A stretch of DNA of 48,053 nucleotides from Gordonia jinhuaensis (GTDB lineage: Bacteria > Actinomycetota > Actinomycetes > Mycobacteriales > Mycobacteriaceae). The notes beneath the pieces are model-generated. The model had not been told where the DNA came from. It saw only the letters and a program-made list of their open reading frames with translations, and did no database searches. The stretch spans positions 916 to 48,968 of the forward strand of contig NZ_BMGC01000030.1 of the NCBI RefSeq assembly GCF_014639795.1, given 5' to 3'. Position 1 is the stretch's first letter, and each line of letters opens with the position of its first letter. Shown one piece after another: positions 40,101-47,196 of this stretch. The position numbers were made by a program, and so were the translations under genes.

Positions 40101-41487
40101 CCTTCTCGACGCGGGTCTCGACAGCATCACAGCGATGCGACTGGCCGCTGCGATTCGATCCGGCGATGCGATTCGCTCGTCGGGAGTCGTGGTGTCCGCG
40201 CGCATGGTGGCCGGGGCGACCACGATCCGCGATCTCGCGGCCATGCTCGACAGCATGCGCGATGTCGATGTGCAGGCCGAGAGCGCTGATACGTACGGAT
40301 CGCAGGTGGCCGGCCCGACACCGGTGACCCCGACGCCGGTGATGGCGCAGCTGCTGGACGGCGGCCGGTATCGCCGCTTCGCACAGCACAACCTCATCGC
40401 ACTGCCCGACGACGTCACCCCGCAGCACCTCGCGACGATCCTGCGCGGGGTCGCACAGGTGCACCCGATGCTCAGATCGCGGGTGACCGACGGTGCTCTC
40501 CTCGCCGGGGCTACACCGGAACTCGACGTCGAGGTGGCACTCGCCGGGCCGGACACCGCACTCGCCGACGTGGTGGCCGCCACGGTCGGACGCCTCGATC
40601 CCGCTACGGCGGCGATGGTGGCCGCGACCCAGATCACCGCGACCGGACGCGGCGGCCTGCTGCTGCTCGCCGTCCACCATCTGGCCGTCGACGCCGTGTC
40701 GTGGCAGATCCTGCTCGAGGACATCGCCACGGTCGCAGCCGGTGCCACACCGGCCGGGGAGGCGCAGTCGTATGCGGACTGGTCGGCGACGCGAGCGGGG
40801 GAGACCGAGACGGTTGACGAGCGACCCGACCTGCGTCCGCTGGGCTCGCGTCCCACCGACCCGACCGTGGACACCCACGGCGATCAGGTGATCGACTGGA
40901 TCAGCTGCGATCAGCAGACCACCGAGGCGTTGCTGGAACACCACCGCGACGTGGAAGCGATGCTGCGCGAAGCGGTCGCACTGATGGCCGGCTCCTGGTG
41001 GTCGCAGACGCCGCCCGCGCAGGTGACCATCAGCACCGAGCGGCACGGGCGCAACACGGACCCGGGGTCCGGTGCGCTCGACCGCACGGTCGGGTGGTTC
41101 ACCCGGGCACATACGGTCGCCGTCGATCTCGACGGGACGGAAAGCAGGGGCCGTGAACGACCCGTCGCCGGACCAGGGCAGGTCGAGCTGAACTACCTCG
41201 GACGGATCGATCAGCTCGCGGCTGTGGTGGGCGAGGGTGTGTGGGTACCTGTCCTCGATCCCGATGTGGTGCGTGAACTGAATGTGGTCACCGAGCCGGA
41301 GCTGGCCTTGGACCACGAGGTGGAACTGGTGGTCGCAGTGGCACCCGGACCCGTGCTCGTCACCGGAATGCGGGTCAATGCAAGAACTTTCGACGAATCA
41401 GAGCGCACCCGCCTGTCGCGACTGTGGGCAGAATCTCTCCACCGGATGGCAGTGAGATCACCCGGGGCTCTTGTCAAAGTTAGGTAA
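37111..41487 (+). CDS. NRPS, C-A-T-E (MbtF-like), ends the siderophore
   Basis: 1458 residues from GTG 37111, overlapping the previous stop. Condensation domain (about 5-430, canonical HHTIIDGWS with His136, His137 and Asp141); adenylation domain (about 450-940, FTSGTTGEPKG, core GFDAAWQ with Asp659, YRTGDVV); carrier (about 965-1050, Ser1005 in GLDSITAM); C-terminal epimerisation-type domain (about 1075-1445, HHLAVDAVSW at 1189 on, ERHGRN, RTVGWFT, LNYLGR). The pocket appears to have Glu at 278 and Asp at 331, in agreement with a basic side chain such as (hydroxy-)ornithine or lysine. In mycobactin synthesis MbtF has the same order and its product is released as a cyclic hydroxy-lysine, so the same role is inferred here. 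No thioesterase domain is present. Confidence 0.92.
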   Translation: MSIVDVIAATALQEGLYALAGMDETADDPYVIGFLADLDGPVDLELLKRSMAAVIDRHPHLRGAFFSTDLPHPVLVVPDRADLDWTVVTTPASDTELEELAEATRRRRFDLHRGPLIRATIAARRGGGYRFICVAHHTIIDGWSLPIFVREMLSAYVSGGSVAGWPPARPYRDHVALLRARDHQTSENVWRSYVEGLDAPTLVAETTPSRVELPTSVDRRLTREQSAQVIAFARSIGVTVNTLTQVAWALILRGLTGADDVVYGATSSGRPDDLPGAADMIGLFITTLPVRIDLADIDDGDVAQVCRRVQRDAVAMRAHDQVGLAQITAMSGHSVLFDTLLVFQNAPRGMIGEAFTAPDGMRVTPIDLTSLTHYPLTVVPYIDDGVLATTVEMRPDMGVWFDAAELAERVLWVTLALSRVASIDDIDLLLPGEPAAITAPDGLPDNTSGDWSLVGQALALVAARHPDRTAVIAGRESITFAGLDSRVEMMAARLRAAGVRAGDAVTLLCPRDISWFVALFAVARVGAVAVFTEVNTPAARLSSMVSRTASVAVVSTEQTVHLAAQIAGDAQVLVDEPDGADTDLREDRLSSTGDEMSADAPLYIVFTSGTTGEPKGVVGTHRGIRELWADHDRRVYRRLVDAGAPQPLTVGHAWSTGFDAAWQPTLALLSGHTVAMFGDEVRHDPLLLVGEIERLGVDMMETSPSMLPSLIDAGLFRRDVSGQEHALLRGLGLGGEAVDSGMWRRIQQLHGTVGFNFYGPTETTVDAVSVVIDDAPVPLIGRPVAGLSAHVLDDRLKPVPRGGVGELYLSGPQVAVGYLDDPAQTAQRFVGVDGGLRAYRTGDVVRRLPDDRLAYHGRSDAQVKIRGFRVEPGELVAALRGLSRVADAAVVVTTNSAGAKQLSAFVVSASTGVDLSAIRRELAEIVPRHLIPASLAAVSAIPMTPNGKVDSAALRAQAQAAPQTSPQRNEAPETDTEKLVHGVVATMLGSEIGVTTDLLDAGLDSITAMRLAAAIRSGDAIRSSGVVVSARMVAGATTIRDLAAMLDSMRDVDVQAESADTYGSQVAGPTPVTPTPVMAQLLDGGRYRRFAQHNLIALPDDVTPQHLATILRGVAQVHPMLRSRVTDGALLAGATPELDVEVALAGPDTALADVVAATVGRLDPATAAMVAATQITATGRGGLLLLAVHHLAVDAVSWQILLEDIATVAAGATPAGEAQSYADWSATRAGETETVDERPDLRPLGSRPTDPTVDTHGDQVIDWISCDQQTTEALLEHHRDVEAMLREAVALMAGSWWSQTPPAQVTISTERHGRNTDPGSGALDRTVGWFTRAHTVAVDLDGTESRGRERPVAGPGQVELNYLGRIDQLAAVVGEGVWVPVLDPDVVRELNVVTEPELALDHEVELVVAVAPGPVLVTGMRVNARTFDESERTRLSRLWAESLHRMAVRSPGALVKVR

Positions 41488-41498
41488 GGCTATGGTTC
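41480..41498. promoter_or_regulatory. Candidate iron box at the NRPS end, before the MTB12-like gene
   Basis: TTAGGTAAGGCTATGGTTC matches 13 of 19 consensus positions by eye, with 12 of the first 13. It overlaps the stop codon of the last NRPS. A possible -10 element TATGGT (41491-41496) lies 12 bases before the next start, so the message could have almost no leader. Confidence 0.45.
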
Positions 41499-41508
41499 AA
41501 TCTGACGC

Positions 41509-42405
41509 GTGAGCGATGGGCAGTATTCGGTGGGCCAGTACGGCGAACCCGCGGACGGCAGGTTTTCGGAACAGGGTGCGGGAGACGAGCAGATGAGCGA
41601 CCAGACCAGCTCGAAGGGCAGCGGCGTGAACATGCCGACCGTTCTGGTGTCGGCAGGTGTCTCGGCGGTGATCTCCGCGCTGATCGTGACCATCGGTGTG
41701 GTCGGCATCCTGGTGGCCCATGACGACAACAACTCCTCCTCGGCGTCGGCTGCCCAGCCGACCGTGGTGAACCTCGGCGCGGCGGCCGACACCGCGGCTG
41801 CCGGTGCCACGACGGCAGGTGCGCCCGCGTCGGCCGCCCCGGGCGCACCCAAGACCGGCGCCGCTGCCGGCGCTCCCGCGGGTGGCGCACCGGCCGCGGA
41901 GAACGTGCCCGAAGAGGCACCGGCGAATGCGGGCGGCGCGGCACCGGCCGCAGCCGGGTCTGCCGACACGGCCACCGCCGATGCTCCCGCGGCAGCCGCC
42001 GCACCGGCCGCACCGGCACAGACGCCGACCGCACAGACCTCCTCGGCGGCCGCACCCGCGCCGCTGACGCCGGGACAGCTCACCACCAAGGTGAACACGA
42101 TCCTCAACACGAACGCGAGCAGTGCTGCGCGGGCCGACGAGCTGCAGGCCGGCGCCGGTGCGCTGTCGACGGCCAACGGCATCGCCAACGCTCTGCGTCT
42201 GGCCGGCCCGGTCTACAAGTGGCGTATCGCCGGACCGGTGACGGTCAGCGGCGACACCCTGACCGCGACCCTGGTGACCTCACTGGTCGGATATGCCGAC
42301 CGCACAGAACCGATCACCTTCGTGTGGATGGACGGCAAGTGGAAGCTCTCCAACAAGAGCGCCTGCAGTTTCGCCTCGCACGCGATGCTCTCGTGCAACC
42401 TGTGA
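41509..42405 (+). CDS. Membrane-anchored protein with MTB12-like domain
   Basis: 298 residues from GTG 41509; ATG 41593 would drop 28. A short cytoplasmic start is followed by one membrane helix (about 46-70, VLVSAGVSAVISALIVTIGVVGILVA), a linker of about 100 residues made almost only of Ala, Pro, Gly and Thr, and a C-terminal domain (about 185-298). This begins LTPGQLTTKVNTILN and contains ALRLAGPVYKWRIAGPVTVSGDTLTA and FVWMDGKWKLSNKSACSF. It resembles the low-molecular-weight antigen MTB12 (CFP-2) family, secreted proteins of unknown function in mycobacteria. Two cysteines near the end may form a disulfide. It follows the siderophore genes behind a candidate iron box; a link to siderophore traffic is only suggested by position. 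Confidence 0.72.
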   Translation: MSDGQYSVGQYGEPADGRFSEQGAGDEQMSDQTSSKGSGVNMPTVLVSAGVSAVISALIVTIGVVGILVAHDDNNSSSASAAQPTVVNLGAAADTAAAGATTAGAPASAAPGAPKTGAAAGAPAGGAPAAENVPEEAPANAGGAAPAAAGSADTATADAPAAAAAPAAPAQTPTAQTSSAAAPAPLTPGQLTTKVNTILNTNASSAARADELQAGAGALSTANGIANALRLAGPVYKWRIAGPVTVSGDTLTATLVTSLVGYADRTEPITFVWMDGKWKLSNKSACSFASHAMLSCNL

Positions 42406-42437
42406 CCGTGCAACCTGTGACCGTGCACCCTGTGGTC
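42393..42437 (+). repeat. Tandem 15-bp repeat spanning stop and start codons
   Basis: GTGCAACCTGTGACC occurs twice (42393-42407 and 42408-42422) and a third, diverged copy follows (42423-42437). The first copy holds both the stop codon of the MTB12-like gene (TGA 42403-42405) and the overlapping GTG at 42402 that can start the dehydrogenase. Confidence 0.85.
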
Positions 42438-43856
42438 GTGGATGCCGCGCTGACCCGTGCCCGGATCGCCGGTCGCGAGTACGCCGGGTACACCCAGGAG
42501 CAGGTGGACGAGGTGGTGCGTGCGGTCGGGTGGGCGTGTTATGAGCCCGGCAATGTGGCTGTCTACGCGCATCTTTCGCGTCACACAACCGGGATGGGTC
42601 GGAGTGCTGACCTGTTCGATCTGCATCGTCGGCGGGTGCTGGGCACCATGGCTGATCTGTCCGGTCAGACCACCGTCGGGGTGATCGAGCGGGGACGTGG
42701 ACTCGAACGGCATGCGAAACCTCTCGGTGTGATCGCCGTGGTGGCTCCGGCAACCGCCCCGGCCACGGCGATCGCCACCACCACGTTGTCGGCACTCAAG
42801 ACGCGCAATGCCGTGATCGTCAGCGCACACCCGAGTGCGCGCCGCGTCGCCGAGCGCATCGTCGCCGATATCGGTGATGCGCTCGAGAAGTCGGGTGCGC
42901 CGGCGGGTCTGGTGTCGCTCATGGCCACCGGCGACCGCGAGTCGGTGTCGGAGCTGATGTCGCGCTGCGACTTCGTGGTGGCCACCGGCGGTGCGGCCAC
43001 GGTGTCGCGCGCCTATGCCAGCGGTACGCCCGCGGTGAGTGCCGGGACCGGGAACTCCACGATCATCGTCGACGAGTTCGCCGACATCGAGCGCGCCGCG
43101 CGTGTGATCGCCGAGGGCGGTTCTTTCAACGAGGGGACCTCGTGCTCGTCGGAGAGCAATGTGCTGGTCCACCGTTCGGTGTATGCGCGACTGCTCGCCG
43201 AACTGTCCACGCGCGCAGCGCATGTGCTCGACCCGGAGACCTCTGATCTGGTGGAGGCGGTGATCTGGCCGCGCGGTGAACGCGCACGTGATCTCGTGGG
43301 CCGCTCGGCGGCGACGATCGCGGCCGCGGCCGGCATCGCGACCGGCGCACGGTTGCTGATCCTCACCGCGACACGGGTGTCGGTGGGCAGACCGATGTTC
43401 ACCGAGAAGCTGACCCCGGTGTGTTCGGTCGCACCCTATGACGATTTCGCCGAGGCGGTGGCCACGGTGGGTGACATCCTCACCTACAGCGGACGCGGCC
43501 ACAGTTGCGGGATCCACACCGGCGACAACGATCGTGCCCGCGCGCGGGTGGATCGGCTGGCCCGTCAGCTCGACGTCTCGCGTGTGATGGTCAACCAGTC
43601 CACGATGGGGAATGCGGGCAGTCCGCACAACGGGTTGCCGTTCACGTCGGTGGTCGCCAGCGGATCCTGGGGTGGATGCAGTCGTTCGGAGAATGTCTCC
43701 TGGCGTGACTTCCTCCAGACCACCGTTGTCTCACGGGAATTCGACCGCGGCATCGACGATCTCGATGACGCTGACATGCGTGAACTGTTCGGCGAGCGTG
43801 CGGTGTCGAGTGGTCCGGTGGTCCCGATGGCTCGCATCCATCAACTGACCGGATAG
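42402..43856 (+). CDS. Acylating-type aldehyde dehydrogenase (EutE/SauS-like)
   Basis: 484 residues if it starts at GTG 42402, which overlaps the preceding stop (GTGA); GTGs at 42408, 42417, 42423 and later in the repeat are equally possible and none has a good ribosome binding site. The order of blocks is that of CoA-acylating aldehyde dehydrogenases: KPLGVIAVVAPATAPATAI, DFVVATGGAATVSRAYASGTPAVSAGTGN, the catalytic cysteine in NEGTSCSSESNVLV, KLTPVCSVAPYDDFAEA, GHSCGIHT, and MVNQSTMGNAGSPHNGLPFT. Known members act on acetaldehyde (EutE), succinate semialdehyde or sulfoacetaldehyde. With eutBC 1.2 kb downstream, oxidation of acetaldehyde from ethanolamine to acetyl-CoA is the most likely role; sulfoacetaldehyde remains possible. 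Confidence 0.8.
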   Translation: MTVQPVTVHPVVVDAALTRARIAGREYAGYTQEQVDEVVRAVGWACYEPGNVAVYAHLSRHTTGMGRSADLFDLHRRRVLGTMADLSGQTTVGVIERGRGLERHAKPLGVIAVVAPATAPATAIATTTLSALKTRNAVIVSAHPSARRVAERIVADIGDALEKSGAPAGLVSLMATGDRESVSELMSRCDFVVATGGAATVSRAYASGTPAVSAGTGNSTIIVDEFADIERAARVIAEGGSFNEGTSCSSESNVLVHRSVYARLLAELSTRAAHVLDPETSDLVEAVIWPRGERARDLVGRSAATIAAAAGIATGARLLILTATRVSVGRPMFTEKLTPVCSVAPYDDFAEAVATVGDILTYSGRGHSCGIHTGDNDRARARVDRLARQLDVSRVMVNQSTMGNAGSPHNGLPFTSVVASGSWGGCSRSENVSWRDFLQTTVVSREFDRGIDDLDDADMRELFGERAVSSGPVVPMARIHQLTG

Positions 43857-43895
43857 ATCAGGCTTCCCCGGTACGTCACCCAACAAGATAAGGCT

Positions 43896-44888
43896 GTGTT
43901 CGTGATTCGCTCGATGACGCGCGTTGTGTCCCTCTCCGTGGCCCTCCTCGTGACCGCGGTGGTCGTGATGTTCGCCGCCGCATGCAGTTCCGCCGACGAC
44001 TCCTCGGATTCGACGGTGGCGCCGGTGGTGGTGAACACGTCGAGCGGATCGGTGGAGATCAAGAACATCCCCAAACGCGTGGTCACCCTCGGCTCGCAGT
44101 GGACCGACGTGATGCTCGCCCTCGGTGTGACCCCGGTGGCCTATGTCGACAACGTCGAGATGCAGACCAAATCGCCCGCGCCGTGGGTCGGTGACAAGCT
44201 CAAGGATGCGCAGTCGATCGATCCGGGTGGAGATCTGGTGGCCCAGGTCGCGAAGGCGAATCCGGATCTGATCCTCGCGCCGGGCTTCGGTGCCGAACCC
44301 GACACGCTCACGAAGCTGAAGCAGCTCGCGCCGACGATCCCGTCGATCACCGGCGCGCAGGTGGACCCGTGGGAGGACATGGTGACCCTCGGCGGCACGA
44401 TCATGCGCACCCCGGACAAGGCCAAGTCGGTGATCGCCGGTGTCAACGACAAGGTCGACGGCGTCAAGAAGGCCAATCCGGGGCTGGCGGGCAAGACGTT
44501 CACGCTGGCCTACATGTACTCCGCCGACCAGATCCAGGTGTTCGGCGATCCCACCGACGGTGCCGCAGCGCTGTTCACGCGGCTGGGTATGCGTATCCCC
44601 GACAATCTGGTCGCCACGGCGAAGAAGCAGAACCAGCCGCGCTTCCCGGTGAGTGTCGAGAACGTCCCGCAGCTCAACTCCGACCTGCTCGCGATCACCG
44701 CGCAGACCGACGATCTCAAGGCGAAGTTGCAGGCGCTGCCCGGGTACAAGAATCTCGACTCGGTACGCAAGGGTGCGGTCGCCTTCCTGTCGGTCGCCGA
44801 GATCACCGGGCTGAACCTCCCGTCACCGCTGTCGATCCCGTATGTGCTGGACAAGGTGACCCCGGCGCTGGAGAAGGCCGCCGCCTGA
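43896..44888 (+). CDS. Iron-siderophore (or B12) binding lipoprotein, FecB/BtuF family
   Basis: 330 residues from GTG 43896 (ATG 43914 possible). The signal peptide ends in FAAACSS, a lipobox, so the mature protein is anchored outside the membrane. The periplasmic-binding-protein fold of the FepB/FecB/BtuF group is shown by PKRVVTLGSQWTDVMLALGVTPVAYVD, DLVAQVAKANPDLILAPGFG, LKQLAPTIP and the end SPLSIPYVLDKVTPALEKA. It may hand a ferric siderophore to an importer encoded elsewhere, since no permease or ATPase of that type is in the window. Standing next to the B12-dependent eutBC, it could instead bind cobalamin. A weak iron-box-like half site (AGATAAGGCT) lies just before the start. Confidence 0.83.
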   Translation: MFVIRSMTRVVSLSVALLVTAVVVMFAAACSSADDSSDSTVAPVVVNTSSGSVEIKNIPKRVVTLGSQWTDVMLALGVTPVAYVDNVEMQTKSPAPWVGDKLKDAQSIDPGGDLVAQVAKANPDLILAPGFGAEPDTLTKLKQLAPTIPSITGAQVDPWEDMVTLGGTIMRTPDKAKSVIAGVNDKVDGVKKANPGLAGKTFTLAYMYSADQIQVFGDPTDGAAALFTRLGMRIPDNLVATAKKQNQPRFPVSVENVPQLNSDLLAITAQTDDLKAKLQALPGYKNLDSVRKGAVAFLSVAEITGLNLPSPLSIPYVLDKVTPALEKAAA

Positions 44889-44942
44889 TGTGCGGCAGTG
44901 ATCTGGCCGTCTATCGGTAGACAGTGCCGATGCGGGCACTTA

Positions 44943-44965
44943 GCGTTGATCCGTTGGATCAGCGC
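44943..44965. terminator. Hairpin between the binding-protein gene and eutB
   Basis: GCGTTGATCC (44943-44952) pairs with GGATCAGCGC (44956-44965) apart from one G-U pair, with a 3-base loop. A smaller hairpin, GTCTA-TCGG-TAGAC, lies at 44909-44922. One or both may end the upstream transcript; the eutB start follows 55 bases on. Confidence 0.4.
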
Positions 44966-45020
44966 CTGTGACCTTGCACGACTCCTGGCGCACTCGGCGA
45001 TGATGGGGTGAGGTGCGACC

Positions 45021-46442
45021 GTGAGCACGTATCGGCATTCACTGTCGGGAACCAGCTACGAGTTCTCCGGGCTCGTCGATGTGATGGCCAAGGCCACACC
45101 TCGTCGGTCGGGGGATGAGCTGGCCGGATGTGCGGCCGCATCCGACTCCGAACGGGCTGCGGCACAATGGGTTCTGGCCGACGTGCCGCTCACCGAGTTC
45201 CTCGAGCAGCCGCTGGTGCCCTATGAGACCGACGAGGTGACCCGGCTGATCATCGACAGCCATGACCGTGAGGCGTTTGCGCCGGTGGCCGGGCTGACCG
45301 TCGGCGGTCTGCGGGACTGGCTCCTGGCGACCGCGAGTCTTCCCGCCGCCGATGCGGCGGCGACGCTCACCGCGGTGTCGCCGGGGCTGACCCCGGAGAT
45401 GGTCGCGGCGGCCAGCAAGATCATGCGCAACCAGGATCTGATCGCCGTGGCCGCGGCCACCCGGGTGACCGCGGGGTTGCGCACCACCATCGGTCTGCCG
45501 GGCACGCTGGCGACCCGGCTGCAACCCAACCATCCGACCGACGATCCCACCGGAATCGCCGCGGCGACGCTCGACGGGCTGCTGTTGGGGTGTGGCGATG
45601 CGGTGATCGGGATCAACCCGGCGACCGACTCGCCTCAGGCCACCTCCGATCTCCTGCATCTGCTCGATGACATCCGCACGCGCTACGAGATCCCGATGCA
45701 GTCGTGTGTGCTGTCGCATGTCACCACCACGATCGGGTTGGTGGAGGCCGGTGCGCCGGTGGATCTGGTGTTCCAGTCGATCGCCGGCACCGAGGGCGCC
45801 AACCGTGGATTCGGGGTCGATCTCGCGTTGCTGCGTGAGGGCAACGAGGCCGGCCGGTCACTCGGGCGCGGCACGGTCGGCAACAACGTGATGTACCTGG
45901 AGACCGGGCAGGGATCGGCTCTGTCGGCGGGTGCGCATCTCGGGGTCGACGGGGCGCCGGTGGATCAGCAGACACTCGAGACCCGGGCGTATGCGGTGGC
46001 ACGTGAACTCGAACCGCTACTGGTGAACACGGTGGTCGGCTTCATCGGTCCGGAATATCTCTATGACGGCAAACAGATCATCCGTGCCGGCCTGGAGGAT
46101 CACTTCTGCGGAAAGCTGCTGGGGCTGCCGATGGGGGTCGACGTCTGCTACACCAACCACGCCGAGGCCGATCAGGACGACATGGACACGCTGCTGACGT
46201 TGCTGTGCGCGGCAGGGGTGGCATTCGTGATCACCGTGCCGGGTGCCGACGACGTGATGCTGGGATATCAGAGCCTGTCGTTCCACGATGCGCTGTATGC
46301 GCGGCGCGCGATGGGGTTGACTCCGGCGCCGGAGTTCGCGGCGTGGCTGGATCGGGTGGGGATGCTCGATGCGGCGGGACGGATTCTCGACATCGAACCC
46401 GAACGTTCGCCGCTGCGTGCACTGACGGGTTCGTTGTCGTGA
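45021..46442 (+). CDS. eutB: Ethanolamine ammonia-lyase large subunit
   Basis: 473 residues, the usual size, from GTG 45021. EutB is the active-site subunit of the adenosylcobalamin-dependent enzyme that splits ethanolamine into acetaldehyde and ammonia. The family sequence runs through the protein: YEFSGLVDVMAKATPRRSGDELAG, VTRLIIDSHD, LTPEMVAAASKIMRNQDLI, TTIGLPGTLATRLQPNHPTDD, VFQSIAGTEGANRGFGVDL, YLETGQGSALSAGAHLGVDG, and GVDVCYTNHAEADQDDMD. Its stop overlaps the eutC start (GTGA). No shell-protein or other eut microcompartment gene is present, as is usual in actinobacteria. Confidence 0.96.
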   Translation: MSTYRHSLSGTSYEFSGLVDVMAKATPRRSGDELAGCAAASDSERAAAQWVLADVPLTEFLEQPLVPYETDEVTRLIIDSHDREAFAPVAGLTVGGLRDWLLATASLPAADAAATLTAVSPGLTPEMVAAASKIMRNQDLIAVAAATRVTAGLRTTIGLPGTLATRLQPNHPTDDPTGIAAATLDGLLLGCGDAVIGINPATDSPQATSDLLHLLDDIRTRYEIPMQSCVLSHVTTTIGLVEAGAPVDLVFQSIAGTEGANRGFGVDLALLREGNEAGRSLGRGTVGNNVMYLETGQGSALSAGAHLGVDGAPVDQQTLETRAYAVARELEPLLVNTVVGFIGPEYLYDGKQIIRAGLEDHFCGKLLGLPMGVDVCYTNHAEADQDDMDTLLTLLCAAGVAFVITVPGADDVMLGYQSLSFHDALYARRAMGLTPAPEFAAWLDRVGMLDAAGRILDIEPERSPLRALTGSLS

Positions 46443-47185
46443 GCGGCGAGTTGTGGGAGTTGTTGCGGCAGAGGACATCTGCGCGTATCGGTTTGGGCAG
46501 GACGGGTGATTCGCTGCCCACCGAGCGGGTGCTGGAGTTCGCCGCCGCGCACGCCGCCGCGCGCGATGCGGTGCACCGTCCGCTGGACGTGCAGGCGTTG
46601 TCCGCGCAGATCGCCGCGTTGGGTGTCGGCGATCCGGTGGCGGTGACCTCTCAGGCAGCTGACCGCAGCGAGTATCTGCGTCGACCCGATCTCGGTAGGC
46701 TGCCTGCGGATCTGTCGGCGGTGAACGCGGTTGCCTCCGGTGAGGTTCCCGGCCCCGATATCGCGATCGTGCTCGCCGACGGGTTGTCGCCGACCGCTCT
46801 CGCCGAGCACGGCGCCGCAGTGGTGGGTGCGGTGAAGGATGTGTTGTCGCCGGTGTATTCGATTGCGACACCGGTGATCGCGACGCAGGCGCGAGTGGCA
46901 CTGGGGGATCACATCGCGGCGGCGCTGGGGGCGCAGACATTGCTGGTGATCATCGGGGAACGACCGGGACTCTCGGTTGCCGACAGCGTCGGCATCTATC
47001 TGACGCATCATCCACAGCCGGGGATGGCTGACTCCCAACGCAATTGCATCTCCAACATCCACCCGCCGGGAGGGCTCGACTATGCCGGTGCCGCGCGGGT
47101 CGTCGCGTCGCTGGTCGCGGGCGCGCGTGAGCTCGGGCGCTCGGGTGTGGATCTCAAGGACACGAGCCGCAGCCTGACGTCGTGA
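46439..47185 (+). CDS. eutC: Ethanolamine ammonia-lyase small subunit
   Basis: 248 residues from GTG 46439, which overlaps the eutB stop. EutC binds the cobalamin cofactor together with EutB. Typical blocks: RTSARIGLGRTGDSLPTERVLEFAAAHAAARDAV, DRSEYLRRPDLGR, DIAIVLADGLSPTA, LLVIIGERPGLSVADSVGIYLTHHP, and RNCISNIHPPGGLDYAGAARV. With the acylating dehydrogenase upstream it would make ethanolamine usable as carbon and nitrogen source. No cobalamin riboswitch was seen before eutB. Confidence 0.95.
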   Translation: MSGELWELLRQRTSARIGLGRTGDSLPTERVLEFAAAHAAARDAVHRPLDVQALSAQIAALGVGDPVAVTSQAADRSEYLRRPDLGRLPADLSAVNAVASGEVPGPDIAIVLADGLSPTALAEHGAAVVGAVKDVLSPVYSIATPVIATQARVALGDHIAAALGAQTLLVIIGERPGLSVADSVGIYLTHHPQPGMADSQRNCISNIHPPGGLDYAGAARVVASLVAGARELGRSGVDLKDTSRSLTS

Positions 47186-47196
47186 CATAGCGGCCA

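Noticed and set aside
39073-41316. Open frame of 747 codons on the minus strand, opposite the last NRPS
   Set aside because: Antisense shadow of the C-A-T-E NRPS with no recognisable domain and no ribosome binding site support.
43886-43898. Iron-box-like half site AGATAAGGCTGTG before the binding lipoprotein gene
   Set aside because: Only about 8 of 13 positions agree with the consensus, too weak to list as a site.
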